Source of the DNA: Caulobacteraceae bacterium
GTDB taxonomy: Bacteria > Pseudomonadota > Alphaproteobacteria > Caulobacterales > Caulobacteraceae
Assembly: GCA_947476325.1 (NCBI GenBank)
Contig: CANJPZ010000013.1
Span: 1 to 62,653 of the forward strand
DNA: 62,653 nt
Direction: 5' to 3'
The notes below the pieces were generated by a model. The model was not told the origin of the DNA. It made no database searches and saw only the letters and a list, made by a program, of their open reading frames with translations. Positions within the stretch are counted from its first letter, which is position 1, and every line of letters begins with the position of its first letter. A program made the translations under genes and the position numbers. Of this stretch, positions 1 to 8,216 are shown piece after piece.

Positions 1-44
1 ACGGCGTGCGCCCGCACAGCTCCCTGAACTACCGGCCGCCAGCG

Positions 45-192
45 CCTGAATCGTTCGTCCCCCGCAGCGGCGGCATCGTGCCATGGGCAAGCGCGCCAGC
101 TGTTGAGGGCGCGCGCTCGCCCACCCCGACCATGGCGTTACAGACCGCCGTGTACTAACAATGAAACTGGATCACCTCTCGGGGGCTGGCCA
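45..192 (+). repeat. Left copy of 148 bp terminal inverted repeat
   Basis: The segment is repeated in reverse complement at 62506-62653 with no gaps and about five mismatches by eye, so roughly 97% identity. It holds a near-palindrome around 85-123 (arms gggcaagcgcgc and gcgcgctcgccc, one mismatch here and none in the right copy), then a start codon at 161 followed by an eleven-codon leader reading MKLDHLSGAGH. Similarity to the right copy stops abruptly after ctggcca. The leader is in frame with the broken phosphatase gene that follows. It could be the end of a mobile element or a multicopy genomic repeat; no transposase is visible. Confidence 0.85.
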
Positions 193-943
193 TGACCGCG
201 AGCCCTGGAAGACCAACCGCAAGGTCTTCTTCTCCACCAAAGCCGCGCTGACAGGTTCGTCCGACCCCTACTTCCGCGCTTTTGATCAGGCCTTTCCAGA
301 TTACTGGCGTTTTCAGGAATGGAAACGCGAGTTCGACGGCTTCCAGGCCAGCGGCGTGGCCCCGGCCTTGATGATGGTCCGGCTGCCGCATGACCACTTC
401 GGCTCGTTCGGAACCGCGATTGACGGCGTCAATACGGTCGAGACCCAGATGGCTGACAACGACTATGCGATTGGTCTGCTGGTCGAGGCAGTGGCGCACA
501 GCCGGTTTGCCTCCGATACCCTCATTGTCATCACCGAGGACGACGCCCAGGATGGCGGCGATCACGTTGACGCCCACCGCTCGATCGCCCTCTTTGCCGG
601 CCCCTATGTCAAACAGGACGCCGTAGTCTCCGCGCCCTAAACCACGGTTGATCTGCTTCGCACCATCGAGGACATCCTGGGTATGAAACCCATGGGGTTG
701 AACGATGCGCGGGCCCGCCCCATGACCCGGATCTTCGACCAGTCTGTGGCGACCTGGACCTATGACGCTGTTGTGCCCGCAACCTTGCGCGCCACCCGTC
801 TGCCATTGCCGCCCGCCACGCGTGCGGAGGGCCCGCCGCCGCCGCCGCGGTCCAGCGAATACTGGCAGGCGGCAATGGCCGGTCAGGATTTCAGCACCGA
901 AGATGTGCTCGATACCCGGCGCTTCAACGCGGCGCTCTGGTAA
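161..943 (+). pseudogene. Truncated alkaline-phosphatase-family phosphoesterase, 5' end replaced and in-frame stop
   Basis: From about 194 the reading frame matches the C-terminal part of alkaline-phosphatase-superfamily phosphoesterases (the type often fused to a YncE-like propeller). The text VRLPHDHFGSF, then ADNDYAIGLLVEAVAHSRF, then TEDDAQDGGDHVDAHR is the conserved metal-site block with the DHxDAHR signature. The N-terminal two thirds of the enzyme are missing. The first eleven residues come from the terminal repeat, not from the family. A TAA at 638-640 interrupts the frame, yet the same frame continues with TTVDLLRTIEDILGMKPM and on to a TAA at 941-943, all typical family sequence. 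A TAC to TAA change (Tyr to stop) explains this simply. It is probably non-functional, because both the N-terminus and the continuity are lost. Confidence 0.8.
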
Positions 944-1028
944 GGGCTCAAGGGCGACCGGGTAGCCGATAGCCGTCCCTGAGCCTATGGTGCACTGTCA
1001 GGCAAGCTAGACAGCAGGGGCGGTGATT

Positions 1029-1829
1029 ATGCCGAAGAACAAACCAGGTGAGGGCATGACCGTTCTGGTCACCGGTGCGTCCATGGGGATCGGGGTCGAT
1101 CTGGCCGAGTGTTTTGCGCGGGATGGTTATGACCTGATCCTCACCGCCCGCAGCCAGGTCCAGCTGAAGGCTGTTGCCGATCGCTTGTCGAGCACCTGGA
1201 GCATCAAGGCCACGGCGATCACCGAAGACCTGGGCGCCCCTGGCGGTGGCGTTGCACTGGCGGGGAAGATCAAGAAGGCGGGCCTGACGGTCGACGTACT
1301 GGTCAACAACGCCGGCTATGGCCACGCAGGCGCTTTCGATGGCTCCGATGCGGCCACCCAGCTGGGGATGATTGATCTGAATGACCGGGCCCTTGTTGAG
1401 CTGACCCAGATCTACTGGCCGGGCATGCTGGCCCGCGGGCGCGGCGGGGTGCTCAACGTCGCTTCGACGGCTGCCTTTGTGCCTGGGCCATTTATGGCCG
1501 TCTACTATGCGTCAAAGGCCTTCGTGCTGTCGTTCTCCGAGGCACTCTGGGAAGAAGCCCGCGGCACTGGGGTTCATGTCAGCTGCCTCTGCCCAGGCCC
1601 CACGGCCAGCGAGTTCCGCGCAAGGGCTGGAACCGGCGCAACGCGTCTGGGCCACACCGCAGCGGTGATGGCGTCAATGCCGGTCGCTGAAGCGGGCTAT
1701 CGCGGCTTTGTCGCCAACAAGCGGGTAGTGGTTACGGGCGCCAAGAATGCCATCCAGTCAGCCCTGGCCCCCCTTTTGCCGAGGGGCCAGATCCTGAAGG
1801 TCGTCAGGCGGCTGCAGTCGCCGGCCTGA
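1029..1829 (+). CDS. Short-chain dehydrogenase/reductase (SDR)
   Basis: Cytoplasmic NAD(P)-dependent oxidoreductase of the classical SDR fold. The cofactor motif TGASMGIG is near residue 15, NNAG near residue 95, a serine in NVASTAAF and the catalytic pair in YYASKAF, so the Ser-Tyr-Lys set is complete. The length, about 266 residues, is normal. The ATG at 1029 has an aggggcgg Shine-Dalgarno eight to ten bases upstream; a GTG two codons earlier (1023) is an alternative. The protein resembles the DltE/YqjQ-like branch whose substrates are mostly unknown. It converges with the following minus-strand gene, with only four bases between the two stops. Confidence 0.85.
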   Translation: MPKNKPGEGMTVLVTGASMGIGVDLAECFARDGYDLILTARSQVQLKAVADRLSSTWSIKATAITEDLGAPGGGVALAGKIKKAGLTVDVLVNNAGYGHAGAFDGSDAATQLGMIDLNDRALVELTQIYWPGMLARGRGGVLNVASTAAFVPGPFMAVYYASKAFVLSFSEALWEEARGTGVHVSCLCPGPTASEFRARAGTGATRLGHTAAVMASMPVAEAGYRGFVANKRVVVTGAKNAIQSALAPLLPRGQILKVVRRLQSPA

Positions 1830-1833
1830 TAGA

Positions 1834-2997
1834 TTACCGAGCCGCTGGTGCGGTCGCAGGCGCCGCGGCGCTCTTGGCCGCGGCTTCTTCTTCGGCGCGG
1901 GCGCCGGCAAGCATGTTGCCCAGCGCATAGTTGCCTTCGTGGCAGGCGTACTCTTCCACATTGCCGTTCAGCGGTGTGAATTCATATTCGCCGCCCCACG
2001 GCGCGTCCCAAAGGGTCGGGTCGTTGATGACGTATTGATAGAGCAGCCGCGTCGGACCGACCCGGGTGAATTTTTCGGTCACCGTCAGGTTCTGCCACGA
2101 GCCATTGTAGGCTTGGCTTTGCGGAATATTGGTGGTCTCGACGACCAGGGTGTCGCCCTCCCAGTGGCCGATCGAATCGCCAAAGTATGGGCGGATGCCG
2201 TCGGTGCGGTGCTTGCCGTTCAGGCGAACGATACGGGTGTCGTGGACCATCTCGGTTTCGATGGCGATCGAGTCGCGGCTCTGAACGATATGGTAGTTGT
2301 TGTTGTAGAAGCCATTGGACAGCATCGGCGGCCCGGCGTTGCGGCCGAACGACGAGATGCATCGCTCACCGGCCGAACGGCTTTCCGGATTGTCGAAGGC
2401 TCCGGGACGCTGCCCTGCCGGCGGAGCGACCCTTGCCGGGGCCGGCGGCGCGACAGCGGCGACAGCGCCGGCTTTACGGGCCGGGGGACGGCCATTGGGC
2501 GTGGTCAGGATCGAGGTGCGCGGCTGGCCGCCGACCCGCATGACCGTCGAACCCGGATCGAGCCAGCCACGGTCATAACCACCGACCGCGCCGCCGGCGG
2601 CGGCGAATTCAGGACGCGTGCCTTCCGGCAGCTTGTCGCCACCTTTAGTCGGGGGCGGCGCATTGGGATCGACGCTGCGATTACCAACTTCGATTTCAGT
2701 GACGACGGCGCCTTCAAGGCGCGCCACTTCCTGCGGGGTGTAGACGGCGCGGTCTGCCAGAGCCGCCGGACGGGCCTCCGGGGTGAGGGTGGCGTTGCTC
2801 CAGGTTTCGCCCAGATCAGGCTGGCCGTACATGTTGCGCGGCACCTTGTAGGGCCCGGCTTTGGTCGCTGCTTTTGTCGCGGCCTTGGGTTCTGCCTTCG
2901 GCGTGGCGGTCGCGGTCGCCGCCTGCAGCGAAACCGGCATGATGAGCGGAGCGGCGCACAGCGCGGCTCCTACAGAAAAGAGAACAGCGCGTTTCAT
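1834..2997 (-). CDS. Secreted protein of unknown family, tandem paralog 4 of 4
   Basis: The 387-residue protein has a Sec signal peptide (MKRAVLFSVGAALCAAPL, cleavage near LQAA at about 27), an Ala/Lys/Pro-rich linker, a conserved block YGQPDLGETWSNAT at 56-69, PNAPPPTKGG at 111-120, a variable Pro/Ala-rich stretch at about 178-200, then the strongest conservation: ERCISSFGRNAGPPM at 211-225, EMVHDTRIVRLN at 249-260, GDSIGHWEGDTLVVETTN at 273-290, and EEYACHEGNYALGNMLAGAR at 348-367. Cys213 and Cys352 are the only cysteines in the mature part and could pair. I know the C-terminal pattern from uncharacterised exported proteins of soil Proteobacteria and Acidobacteria. No catalytic assignment is possible. 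It is the last of four paralogs and is separated from the third by a strong hairpin. Confidence 0.85.
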   Translation of the reverse strand: MKRAVLFSVGAALCAAPLIMPVSLQAATATATPKAEPKAATKAATKAGPYKVPRNMYGQPDLGETWSNATLTPEARPAALADRAVYTPQEVARLEGAVVTEIEVGNRSVDPNAPPPTKGGDKLPEGTRPEFAAAGGAVGGYDRGWLDPGSTVMRVGGQPRTSILTTPNGRPPARKAGAVAAVAPPAPARVAPPAGQRPGAFDNPESRSAGERCISSFGRNAGPPMLSNGFYNNNYHIVQSRDSIAIETEMVHDTRIVRLNGKHRTDGIRPYFGDSIGHWEGDTLVVETTNIPQSQAYNGSWQNLTVTEKFTRVGPTRLLYQYVINDPTLWDAPWGGEYEFTPLNGNVEEYACHEGNYALGNMLAGARAEEEAAAKSAAAPATAPAAR

Positions 2998-3085
2998 TGG
3001 TAACTCCGGAACTGAACCGCAAACGTGCGGTATTTTTCCTCTACCTAGTGAGGCTCAGCCTTCGGGGCAATGACCTAGATCATGT

Positions 3086-3124
3086 ATTGAAGGTCCGGGC
3101 CCCGGCGGGGCCCGGACCTTCAAT
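3086..3124 (-). terminator. Perfect 18 bp stem hairpin downstream of paralog 3
   Basis: The arms at 3086-3103 and 3107-3124 are perfect reverse complements with a three-base GGC loop. The stem begins two bases after the stop codon of the minus-strand gene that ends at 3127. No T-run follows on the minus strand, so this is not a textbook intrinsic terminator. It may act as an attenuator or a 3' RNA-stabilising structure that sets a different level for the last paralog. Confidence 0.65.
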
Positions 3125-3126
3125 TT

Positions 3127-4251
3127 CTAGCGTGCGCGAGCGGGGGGCGTAGCCGCTGCCTGGGTAGCCGTGGTTCGCTCGTCTGCACGGGCGCCGGAGA
3201 GGATGTCCTCAAGAGCGTAGTTGCCTTCGTGACAGGCGTATTCCTCAACATGCTGGCCTGTCTGCAGGGCTGCGAACTCGTACTCGCCGCCCCAGGGAGC
3301 GCTCCACACTGACGGGTCAGTGATGATGAATTGATAGAGGAGCCGGGTCGGACTGGCCTGGGTGAATTTCTCTGTGACCGTCAGATTTTCCCATGAGCCA
3401 GCATAGGCTTGGGACTGAGGGATGTGGGTGGTCTCCACGACGAGAGTATCGCCCTCATAATGGCCGATGGAATCGCCGAAATAGGGGCGCACGCCGTCGG
3501 TGCGGTGCTTTGAGTTCAGGCGCACCACGCGGGTGTCGTGGACCATCTCGGTGGTGATGGCGACCGAGTCCTTGCCCTGCACGATGTTGTAATTGTTATT
3601 GTAATACCCGTTCGGCATCATCGGCGGGCCAGCATTGCGGCCAAACGAGAGGATGCAGCGGTCGCCGAGCGAGCGCTGCTCGGGGTTGTCGAGTCCGCCG
3701 ACGCCGGGGACGGTGCTGACCCGGCCGGGCGCGACGGGCGCGCGGGTCGGGGCCGGCGCGCCGGCCTTGCGGGCGGGGTACTGGCCGTCAGGCGTGGTCA
3801 GGATCGAAGTGCGGGGCTCACCGCGCACACGCATGACCGCAGAGCCGGTGTCTAGCCAGCCGCGGTCGTAGCCGCCGACCGCGCCGCCGCCGGCGGCCAG
3901 TTCAGGACGGATGCCGGCGGGCAAGGCGTCGCCTCCCTTGCTGGGGGGCGGAGCGTTGGGATCAGTCGCACGATTGCCGACGGCGATCTCGGTCTGGATA
4001 ATACCTTCCTGTTCTCGTACCTCGGCGGGCGTGTAGGTCAGGCGGGCGCCCAGCGCTCGCGGCCGGGTTTCCTTGGTGATGGTGGCATTGGTCCAGTAGC
4101 CGCCAATCATCGGTTGGCCAAAGCTGTTGCGGGCGGGCTTGAACGCAGGCGCCTTGGCGGCGGCCTTGGTCTGGGTCTGCGCGGAAACAGGCATGACCAG
4201 CTGGGCGGCGCAAAGGGCTGAGCCCAAGGCGATGAAGAGGACGCGTTTCAT
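3127..4251 (-). CDS. Secreted protein of unknown family, tandem paralog 3 of 4
   Basis: It is about 374 residues. The start is placed at MKRVLFIALGSALC, which aligns with the signal peptides of the other copies; the frame stays open 28 codons further upstream but that part is not secretory. After the signal peptide (cleavage near VSAQ) come FGQPMIGGYWTNAT, DPNAPPPSKGG, the divergent proline-rich linker, GDRCILSFGRNAGPPMM, EMVHDTRVVRLN, GDSIGHYEGDTLVVETTH and VEEYACHEGNYALEDILSG. The two conserved cysteines are kept. The gene is 119 bases downstream of paralog 2 on the same strand. Its 3' end is followed at once by the 18 bp hairpin. Function unknown; export and family membership are clear. 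Confidence 0.85.
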   Translation of the reverse strand: MKRVLFIALGSALCAAQLVMPVSAQTQTKAAAKAPAFKPARNSFGQPMIGGYWTNATITKETRPRALGARLTYTPAEVREQEGIIQTEIAVGNRATDPNAPPPSKGGDALPAGIRPELAAGGGAVGGYDRGWLDTGSAVMRVRGEPRTSILTTPDGQYPARKAGAPAPTRAPVAPGRVSTVPGVGGLDNPEQRSLGDRCILSFGRNAGPPMMPNGYYNNNYNIVQGKDSVAITTEMVHDTRVVRLNSKHRTDGVRPYFGDSIGHYEGDTLVVETTHIPQSQAYAGSWENLTVTEKFTQASPTRLLYQFIITDPSVWSAPWGGEYEFAALQTGQHVEEYACHEGNYALEDILSGARADERTTATQAAATPPARAR

Positions 4252-4370
4252 AAACTTCTCCCGATGGTGCGCCCTTTTTGAGACGGCGCTTTGCGCCGAG
4301 CCTACTGCTCGCTGGTACAGACGGCAACCGTTCACGGAAGTCGACGATTGGCGTCTTCGTCATCGCCCGT

Positions 4371-5504
4371 TCAGCGCGCGGCGCGGGTGCGGGCCGCCGC
4401 CTCATCGGCGCGGGCCCCAGCGAGAATGTTGCCCAGAGCGTAGTTGCCTTCGTGACAGGCATACTCCTCGACGTGTTGGCCCTGCGGCAGGGCCGCGAAC
4501 TCATATTCTCCTCCCCAGGGCGCATCCCACATGGTCGGATCATTGATGATGTACTGGTAGAGAAGCCTGTTGTTCGCCACCCGTGTGAATTTCTCGGTGA
4601 TGGTCAGATTCTGCCAAGATCCGCTGTAGGCCTGGGCCTGCGGGATGTTGGTGGTCTCCACAACCAGGGTCTCGCCTTCCCAGTGGCCGATGGAATCGCC
4701 GAAATAGGGGCGTACGCCATCCGTCCGGTGCTTGGCGTTCAGGCGGACGATCCGTGTGTCGTGGACCATCTCGGCTTCAATGGCGACGGCGTCCCGGCTC
4801 TGCGCGATGCGGTAGTTGTTGTTGTAGAAGCCGTTTGGCAGCAGGGGCGGGCCGGCGTTGCGGCCGAACGAGATGATGCAGCGCTCGGCCAGAGGGCGTT
4901 GCTCTGGATTGTCGACCGGGCCGACAAAGTTGCTGCCTTCACCGCCACCGCCACCGCCACCGCCACCGCCGCGAGCCGGAGCAACCGTTGTGGCAGAGGC
5001 CTTGCGGGCCGGAGGGCGGCCATCGGGCGTGGTCAGGAACGATGTTCGTGGCTCGCCGCCCACCCGCATCACCGCCGCACCCGGATCGATCCAGCCGCGA
5101 TTGTAGCCGCCGACGACGCCCGCCGCGCCCGCGAACTGGGGCCGCAGGCCGGCCGGTGGGGCCTCGCCGCCCTTGGTCGGCGGCGGCGCATTGGGATCCG
5201 TGGGTGCGTTGCCGGTCAGAACCTCCGTGGCCACTTCGCCTTCGAGTTTGGCGACCTCATCGGGCCTGTAGACCAGCCGGCTACCGAGTCCGGCGGGACG
5301 GCTCTCGGACGTGATGGTGGCGTTGGTCCAGAAGTCGCCGAGATTGGGCTGCCCGAAATTATTTCGCGGCGCCCGGTAGGTCGCTTTGGGAGCCGCCTTC
5401 GCCGCTGCTTTTGGAGCAGCCGTTGCAGCCTGGAGTTGTACTGGCAGGACAAGCGGCACCGCACAGAGCGCGGTTCCGAAAGCCAAAAAGACAGCACGTT
5501 TCAT
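4371..5504 (-). CDS. Secreted protein of unknown family, tandem paralog 2 of 4
   Basis: A 377-residue exported protein of the same family: signal peptide MKRAVFLAFGTALCAVPLVL, then FGQPNLGDFWTNAT, DPNAPPPTKGG, GWIDPGAAVMRVGGEPRTS, a glycine-run linker encoded by a hexamer repeat, AERCIISFGRNAGPPLL, EMVHDTRIVRLN, GDSIGHWEGETLVVETTN and VEEYACHEGNYALGNILAGAR. The start has gaggag seven bases upstream. It lies 35 bases downstream of paralog 1, so the two are probably cotranscribed. The core is nearly the same as in the neighbours while the linker differs in length and composition, which suggests two conserved lobes joined by a flexible tether. Confidence 0.87.
   Translation of the reverse strand: MKRAVFLAFGTALCAVPLVLPVQLQAATAAPKAAAKAAPKATYRAPRNNFGQPNLGDFWTNATITSESRPAGLGSRLVYRPDEVAKLEGEVATEVLTGNAPTDPNAPPPTKGGEAPPAGLRPQFAGAAGVVGGYNRGWIDPGAAVMRVGGEPRTSFLTTPDGRPPARKASATTVAPARGGGGGGGGGGEGSNFVGPVDNPEQRPLAERCIISFGRNAGPPLLPNGFYNNNYRIAQSRDAVAIEAEMVHDTRIVRLNAKHRTDGVRPYFGDSIGHWEGETLVVETTNIPQAQAYSGSWQNLTITEKFTRVANNRLLYQYIINDPTMWDAPWGGEYEFAALPQGQHVEEYACHEGNYALGNILAGARADEAAARTRAAR
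4941..4970. repeat. In-frame hexanucleotide microsatellite (accgcc x5)
   Basis: Five perfect copies of accgcc on the plus strand. On the coding strand this is ggcggt, encoding ten glycines in the linker of paralog 2. Slippage of this unit would change linker length without breaking the frame. Confidence 0.9.
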
Positions 5505-5539
5505 CGTAGTCTCCTCAGGTTATGTCACCCGTCAGCGCC

Positions 5540-6682
5540 CTATCGCGCTGCCCTCGAACGCGCGGCAGCTTCTTCAGCTCGCGCGCCCGCCAGCATGTCT
5601 TCCATGGCGTAGTTGCCTTCGTGACAGGCATACTCTTCGACGCGCTGGCCGGGGCCAAGGGCTCCGAATTCGTATTCACCCCCCCAGGCCGCGTCCCAGA
5701 TCGTCGGGTCATTGATGGTGTACTGGTAGAACAAGCGGTCCTTGCCAACCCGGGTGAATTTCTCGGTCACCGTCAGGTTCTCCCAAGAGCCGTTATACGC
5801 CTGGGCCTGAGGGATGTTGGTAGTCTCGACAACGAGGGTCTCGCCCTCGAAGTGGCCGATGGAATCGCCGAACCAGGGACGAACGCCGTCCGTGCGGTGC
5901 TTGGCGTTGAGACGTACGATGCGGGTGTCGTGAACCATTTCGACGTCGATGGCGACGGCGTCGCGGCTCTGAACGATGTGATAGTTGTTGTTGTAGAAGC
6001 CGTTCGGCAGCATCGGCGGGCCGCCATTACGGCCGAACGAGATGATGCACCGCTCGCCCAGGGGACGATCTTCCGGATTGGCGGGTGTCGAGCCGGTGCT
6101 TGCCGGTGTCACGCCGCCTCGGCCACCGGCTCCTGCACCTCCGCCGCCCCGTCCAGGCGCGGCCGCAGCCGAGGCCTTGCGGGCGGGCGGGCGGCCGTCT
6201 GGCGTGGTCAGAAGAGAGGTGCGCGGTTCGCCGTGCACATACATCACCGATGAACCGGGATCGAGCCAGCCGCGGTTATAGCCGCCAACGCCGGCGCCGG
6301 CGCCGGCGAACTGGGGCCGAAGACCGGCGTCCAGCGGCGCGCCGCCCTTGGATGGGGGAGGCGCATTGGGATCGGTGGGCGCATTGCCGACAGTGATTTC
6401 AGTCTCCAGTTCACCAACCAGTTTTGCGATTTCCTCGCGCGTATAGGTCGAACGGGTCCCGAACGATGCCTGACGGCTTTCCGGGGTCATGGTCGCGTTG
6501 GTCCAGTAGACACCGAGGTCGGGCTGGCCGAAAGCGTTGCGCGGCGCCCTGTAGGCTCCGGCTTTCGCGGCGGCCTTCGGTGCGGCCTTGGTCTGGGCCT
6601 GTGCGGCCTGCAGCGGCGTGGAAAGCACCAACGGGGCGGCGCACAACGCGGCTCCAACGGCAAAAAAGACTGTGCGGCGCAC
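5540..6682 (-). CDS. Secreted protein of unknown family, tandem paralog 1 of 4
   Basis: First gene of the four-paralog array. A GTG start at 6682 is chosen because it gives the family-type signal peptide (RRTVFFAVGAALCAAPLVL) and has gaggag six bases upstream; the frame is open about 44 codons further, but that extension is arginine/serine-rich and not secretory. About 380 residues: FGQPDLGVYWTNAT, DPNAPPPSKGG, GWLDPGSSVMYVHGEPRTS, a glycine-rich linker, GERCIISFGRNGGPPML, EMVHDTRIVRLN, GDSIGHFEGETLVVETTN and VEEYACHEGNYAMEDMLAGAR. It lies 118 bases downstream of the thiolase on the same strand, so the array may have its own promoter in that gap or be transcribed with the thiolase. Confidence 0.85.
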   Translation of the reverse strand: MRRTVFFAVGAALCAAPLVLSTPLQAAQAQTKAAPKAAAKAGAYRAPRNAFGQPDLGVYWTNATMTPESRQASFGTRSTYTREEIAKLVGELETEITVGNAPTDPNAPPPSKGGAPLDAGLRPQFAGAGAGVGGYNRGWLDPGSSVMYVHGEPRTSLLTTPDGRPPARKASAAAAPGRGGGGAGAGGRGGVTPASTGSTPANPEDRPLGERCIISFGRNGGPPMLPNGFYNNNYHIVQSRDAVAIDVEMVHDTRIVRLNAKHRTDGVRPWFGDSIGHFEGETLVVETTNIPQAQAYNGSWENLTVTEKFTRVGKDRLFYQYTINDPTIWDAAWGGEYEFGALGPGQRVEEYACHEGNYAMEDMLAGARAEEAAARSRAAR

Positions 6683-6800
6683 GGGCGTTCTCCTCGGGGG
6701 GCAGATTCGCCGACTAGCTGCGGCGCTTGGCGGGCAAGCTACCCATTGAATGACGATTGAGCAACGCCTGGCGAGCACCGCACGCCTGGTCGCTTTCGGC

Positions 6801-8039
6801 CTAGATCCGCTCAACGATGATGGCGGGAGCCATGCCGCCGGCGGCGCACATGGTGATCAGGCCGCGCTTGAGATCGCGACGCTCCAGCTCGTCAATCATG
6901 GTGCCGATCAGCATGGCGCCGGTCGCTCCGATCGGATGGCCCAGCGCCATGGCCCCGCCATTCACATTGACCTTGTCGCGGTCCAGTCGCAGGTCACGGA
7001 TGAACTTTTCGGCCACGACGGCGAAGGCCTCGTTGATCTCGAACAGATCGATGTCATCGACGGTCAGGCCAGCCTTGGCCAGCACCTTGCGGGCGGCGGG
7101 CACGGGGGCGTTCAGCATCAGGGTCGGGGAGTCTCCCATGTTGACCGATGCGACGACGCGGGCGCGTGGCTTCCAGCCCTGGGAACGGGCGTAGTCAGGT
7201 GAGGCCAGCAGCAGCGCTGCCGAGCCGTCCACCACCCCTGAGGAGTTTCCGGCGTGGTGCACGAATTTGATGTTGAGGTCCGGATATTCCTGCAGAACCA
7301 GGCTGCGGTAGGTTGCTCCAGTGTCGTCAACCGCGACATCGGCCAGGGCTTCGAAGGACGGTTTCAGGGCGGCAAGGCCTTCAAGTGTGGTCTGAGGGCG
7401 GGGAAACTCCTCGCGGTCGAGGGCCAGGCTGCCGTCCTGGCGTTTCACCGGGATCAACGAACGATCAAAGTGGCCGCCGGCAATGGCTTTCGCGGCGCGC
7501 TGCTGGCTCTGGTAGGCTAGGGCGTCGAGATCAGAGCGCGAAATGCCTTCCAAGGTGGCGATAGCGTCAGCGCAGATGCCCTGGTTGGTCTGGGGGTGCG
7601 AGGCGCGCAGGCGCATGTTGCCCCGGTCCATGGTCGGCGGACCATCATCGGGTCCGCGCCGGTTCGGCATGGACATCATCTCGGTGCCGCCGGCCACCAC
7701 CATGTCCGCCATGCCGGACATGATCGTCGCGGCCGCCAGACTGGTGACCGTGATGCCCGAGCCGCAGAAACGGTCCAGGGTCATGCCGCTGGAGCGGATG
7801 TCATAGCCGGCGTCGAGCGCCGACATGCGTCCAAGATCTCCCCCCTGCGGACCAATCTGGGCGCTGGTGCCCCAGATCACGTCATCGACTTCGGCGGTCT
7901 TGATGCCGTTTCGTTCGGCCAGGGCGCGCAAAACCGTTGCGCCAAGCTGCTGGGGGTGAATCTCGGACAAGGCACCCTTTCCGTACTTTCCAATGCCGCG
8001 CGGGGTGCGGCAGGCGTCGATGATCCAGGCTTCGGTCAT
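6801..8039 (-). CDS. Thiolase (acetyl-CoA acyltransferase)
   Basis: A 412-residue thiolase that cleaves 3-ketoacyl-CoA with CoA, or condenses two acyl-CoAs. The nucleophile is Cys92 in DRFCGSGITV. The second signature HHAGNSSGVVDGSAAL, the histidine in GGAMALGHPIGATGA and the C-terminal CAAGGMAPAIIVE complete the active site. The size is normal for degradative FadA-type enzymes. It is transcribed away from the exported hydrolase at 8217 and towards the four-paralog array. In this setting it is a candidate for the last step of the acyl-CoA pathway encoded between 11 and 27 kb. Confidence 0.93.
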   Translation of the reverse strand: MTEAWIIDACRTPRGIGKYGKGALSEIHPQQLGATVLRALAERNGIKTAEVDDVIWGTSAQIGPQGGDLGRMSALDAGYDIRSSGMTLDRFCGSGITVTSLAAATIMSGMADMVVAGGTEMMSMPNRRGPDDGPPTMDRGNMRLRASHPQTNQGICADAIATLEGISRSDLDALAYQSQQRAAKAIAGGHFDRSLIPVKRQDGSLALDREEFPRPQTTLEGLAALKPSFEALADVAVDDTGATYRSLVLQEYPDLNIKFVHHAGNSSGVVDGSAALLLASPDYARSQGWKPRARVVASVNMGDSPTLMLNAPVPAARKVLAKAGLTVDDIDLFEINEAFAVVAEKFIRDLRLDRDKVNVNGGAMALGHPIGATGAMLIGTMIDELERRDLKRGLITMCAAGGMAPAIIVERI

Positions 8040-8216
8040 GGGGCGTTCCTCGAATACGTGCGTGTCTTCAACTAGACGCGATCACCGTCAGGACACAACA
8101 CCCTAGAAGTCGCAGGTGCACGACTGGGCACTTTTTATGGCGCGGCATTTCAGTTGAACTTTTCACGATGACGGGGCCTACTGGTTCCAACAAAACTAAA
8201 AACTTGGGGAAATGCT

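Noticed and set aside
161-175. Resemblance of ctggatcacctc in the terminal repeat to the 3' end of 16S rRNA
   Set aside because: Only about 12 bases match and the flanks do not; no rRNA structure follows.
1939-6253. Long plus-strand frames antisense to the four secreted paralogs (1939-3003, 4278-5612, 5522-6253)
   Set aside because: They recur because the four sense genes are similar; composition and lack of ribosome sites fit shadows, not genes.
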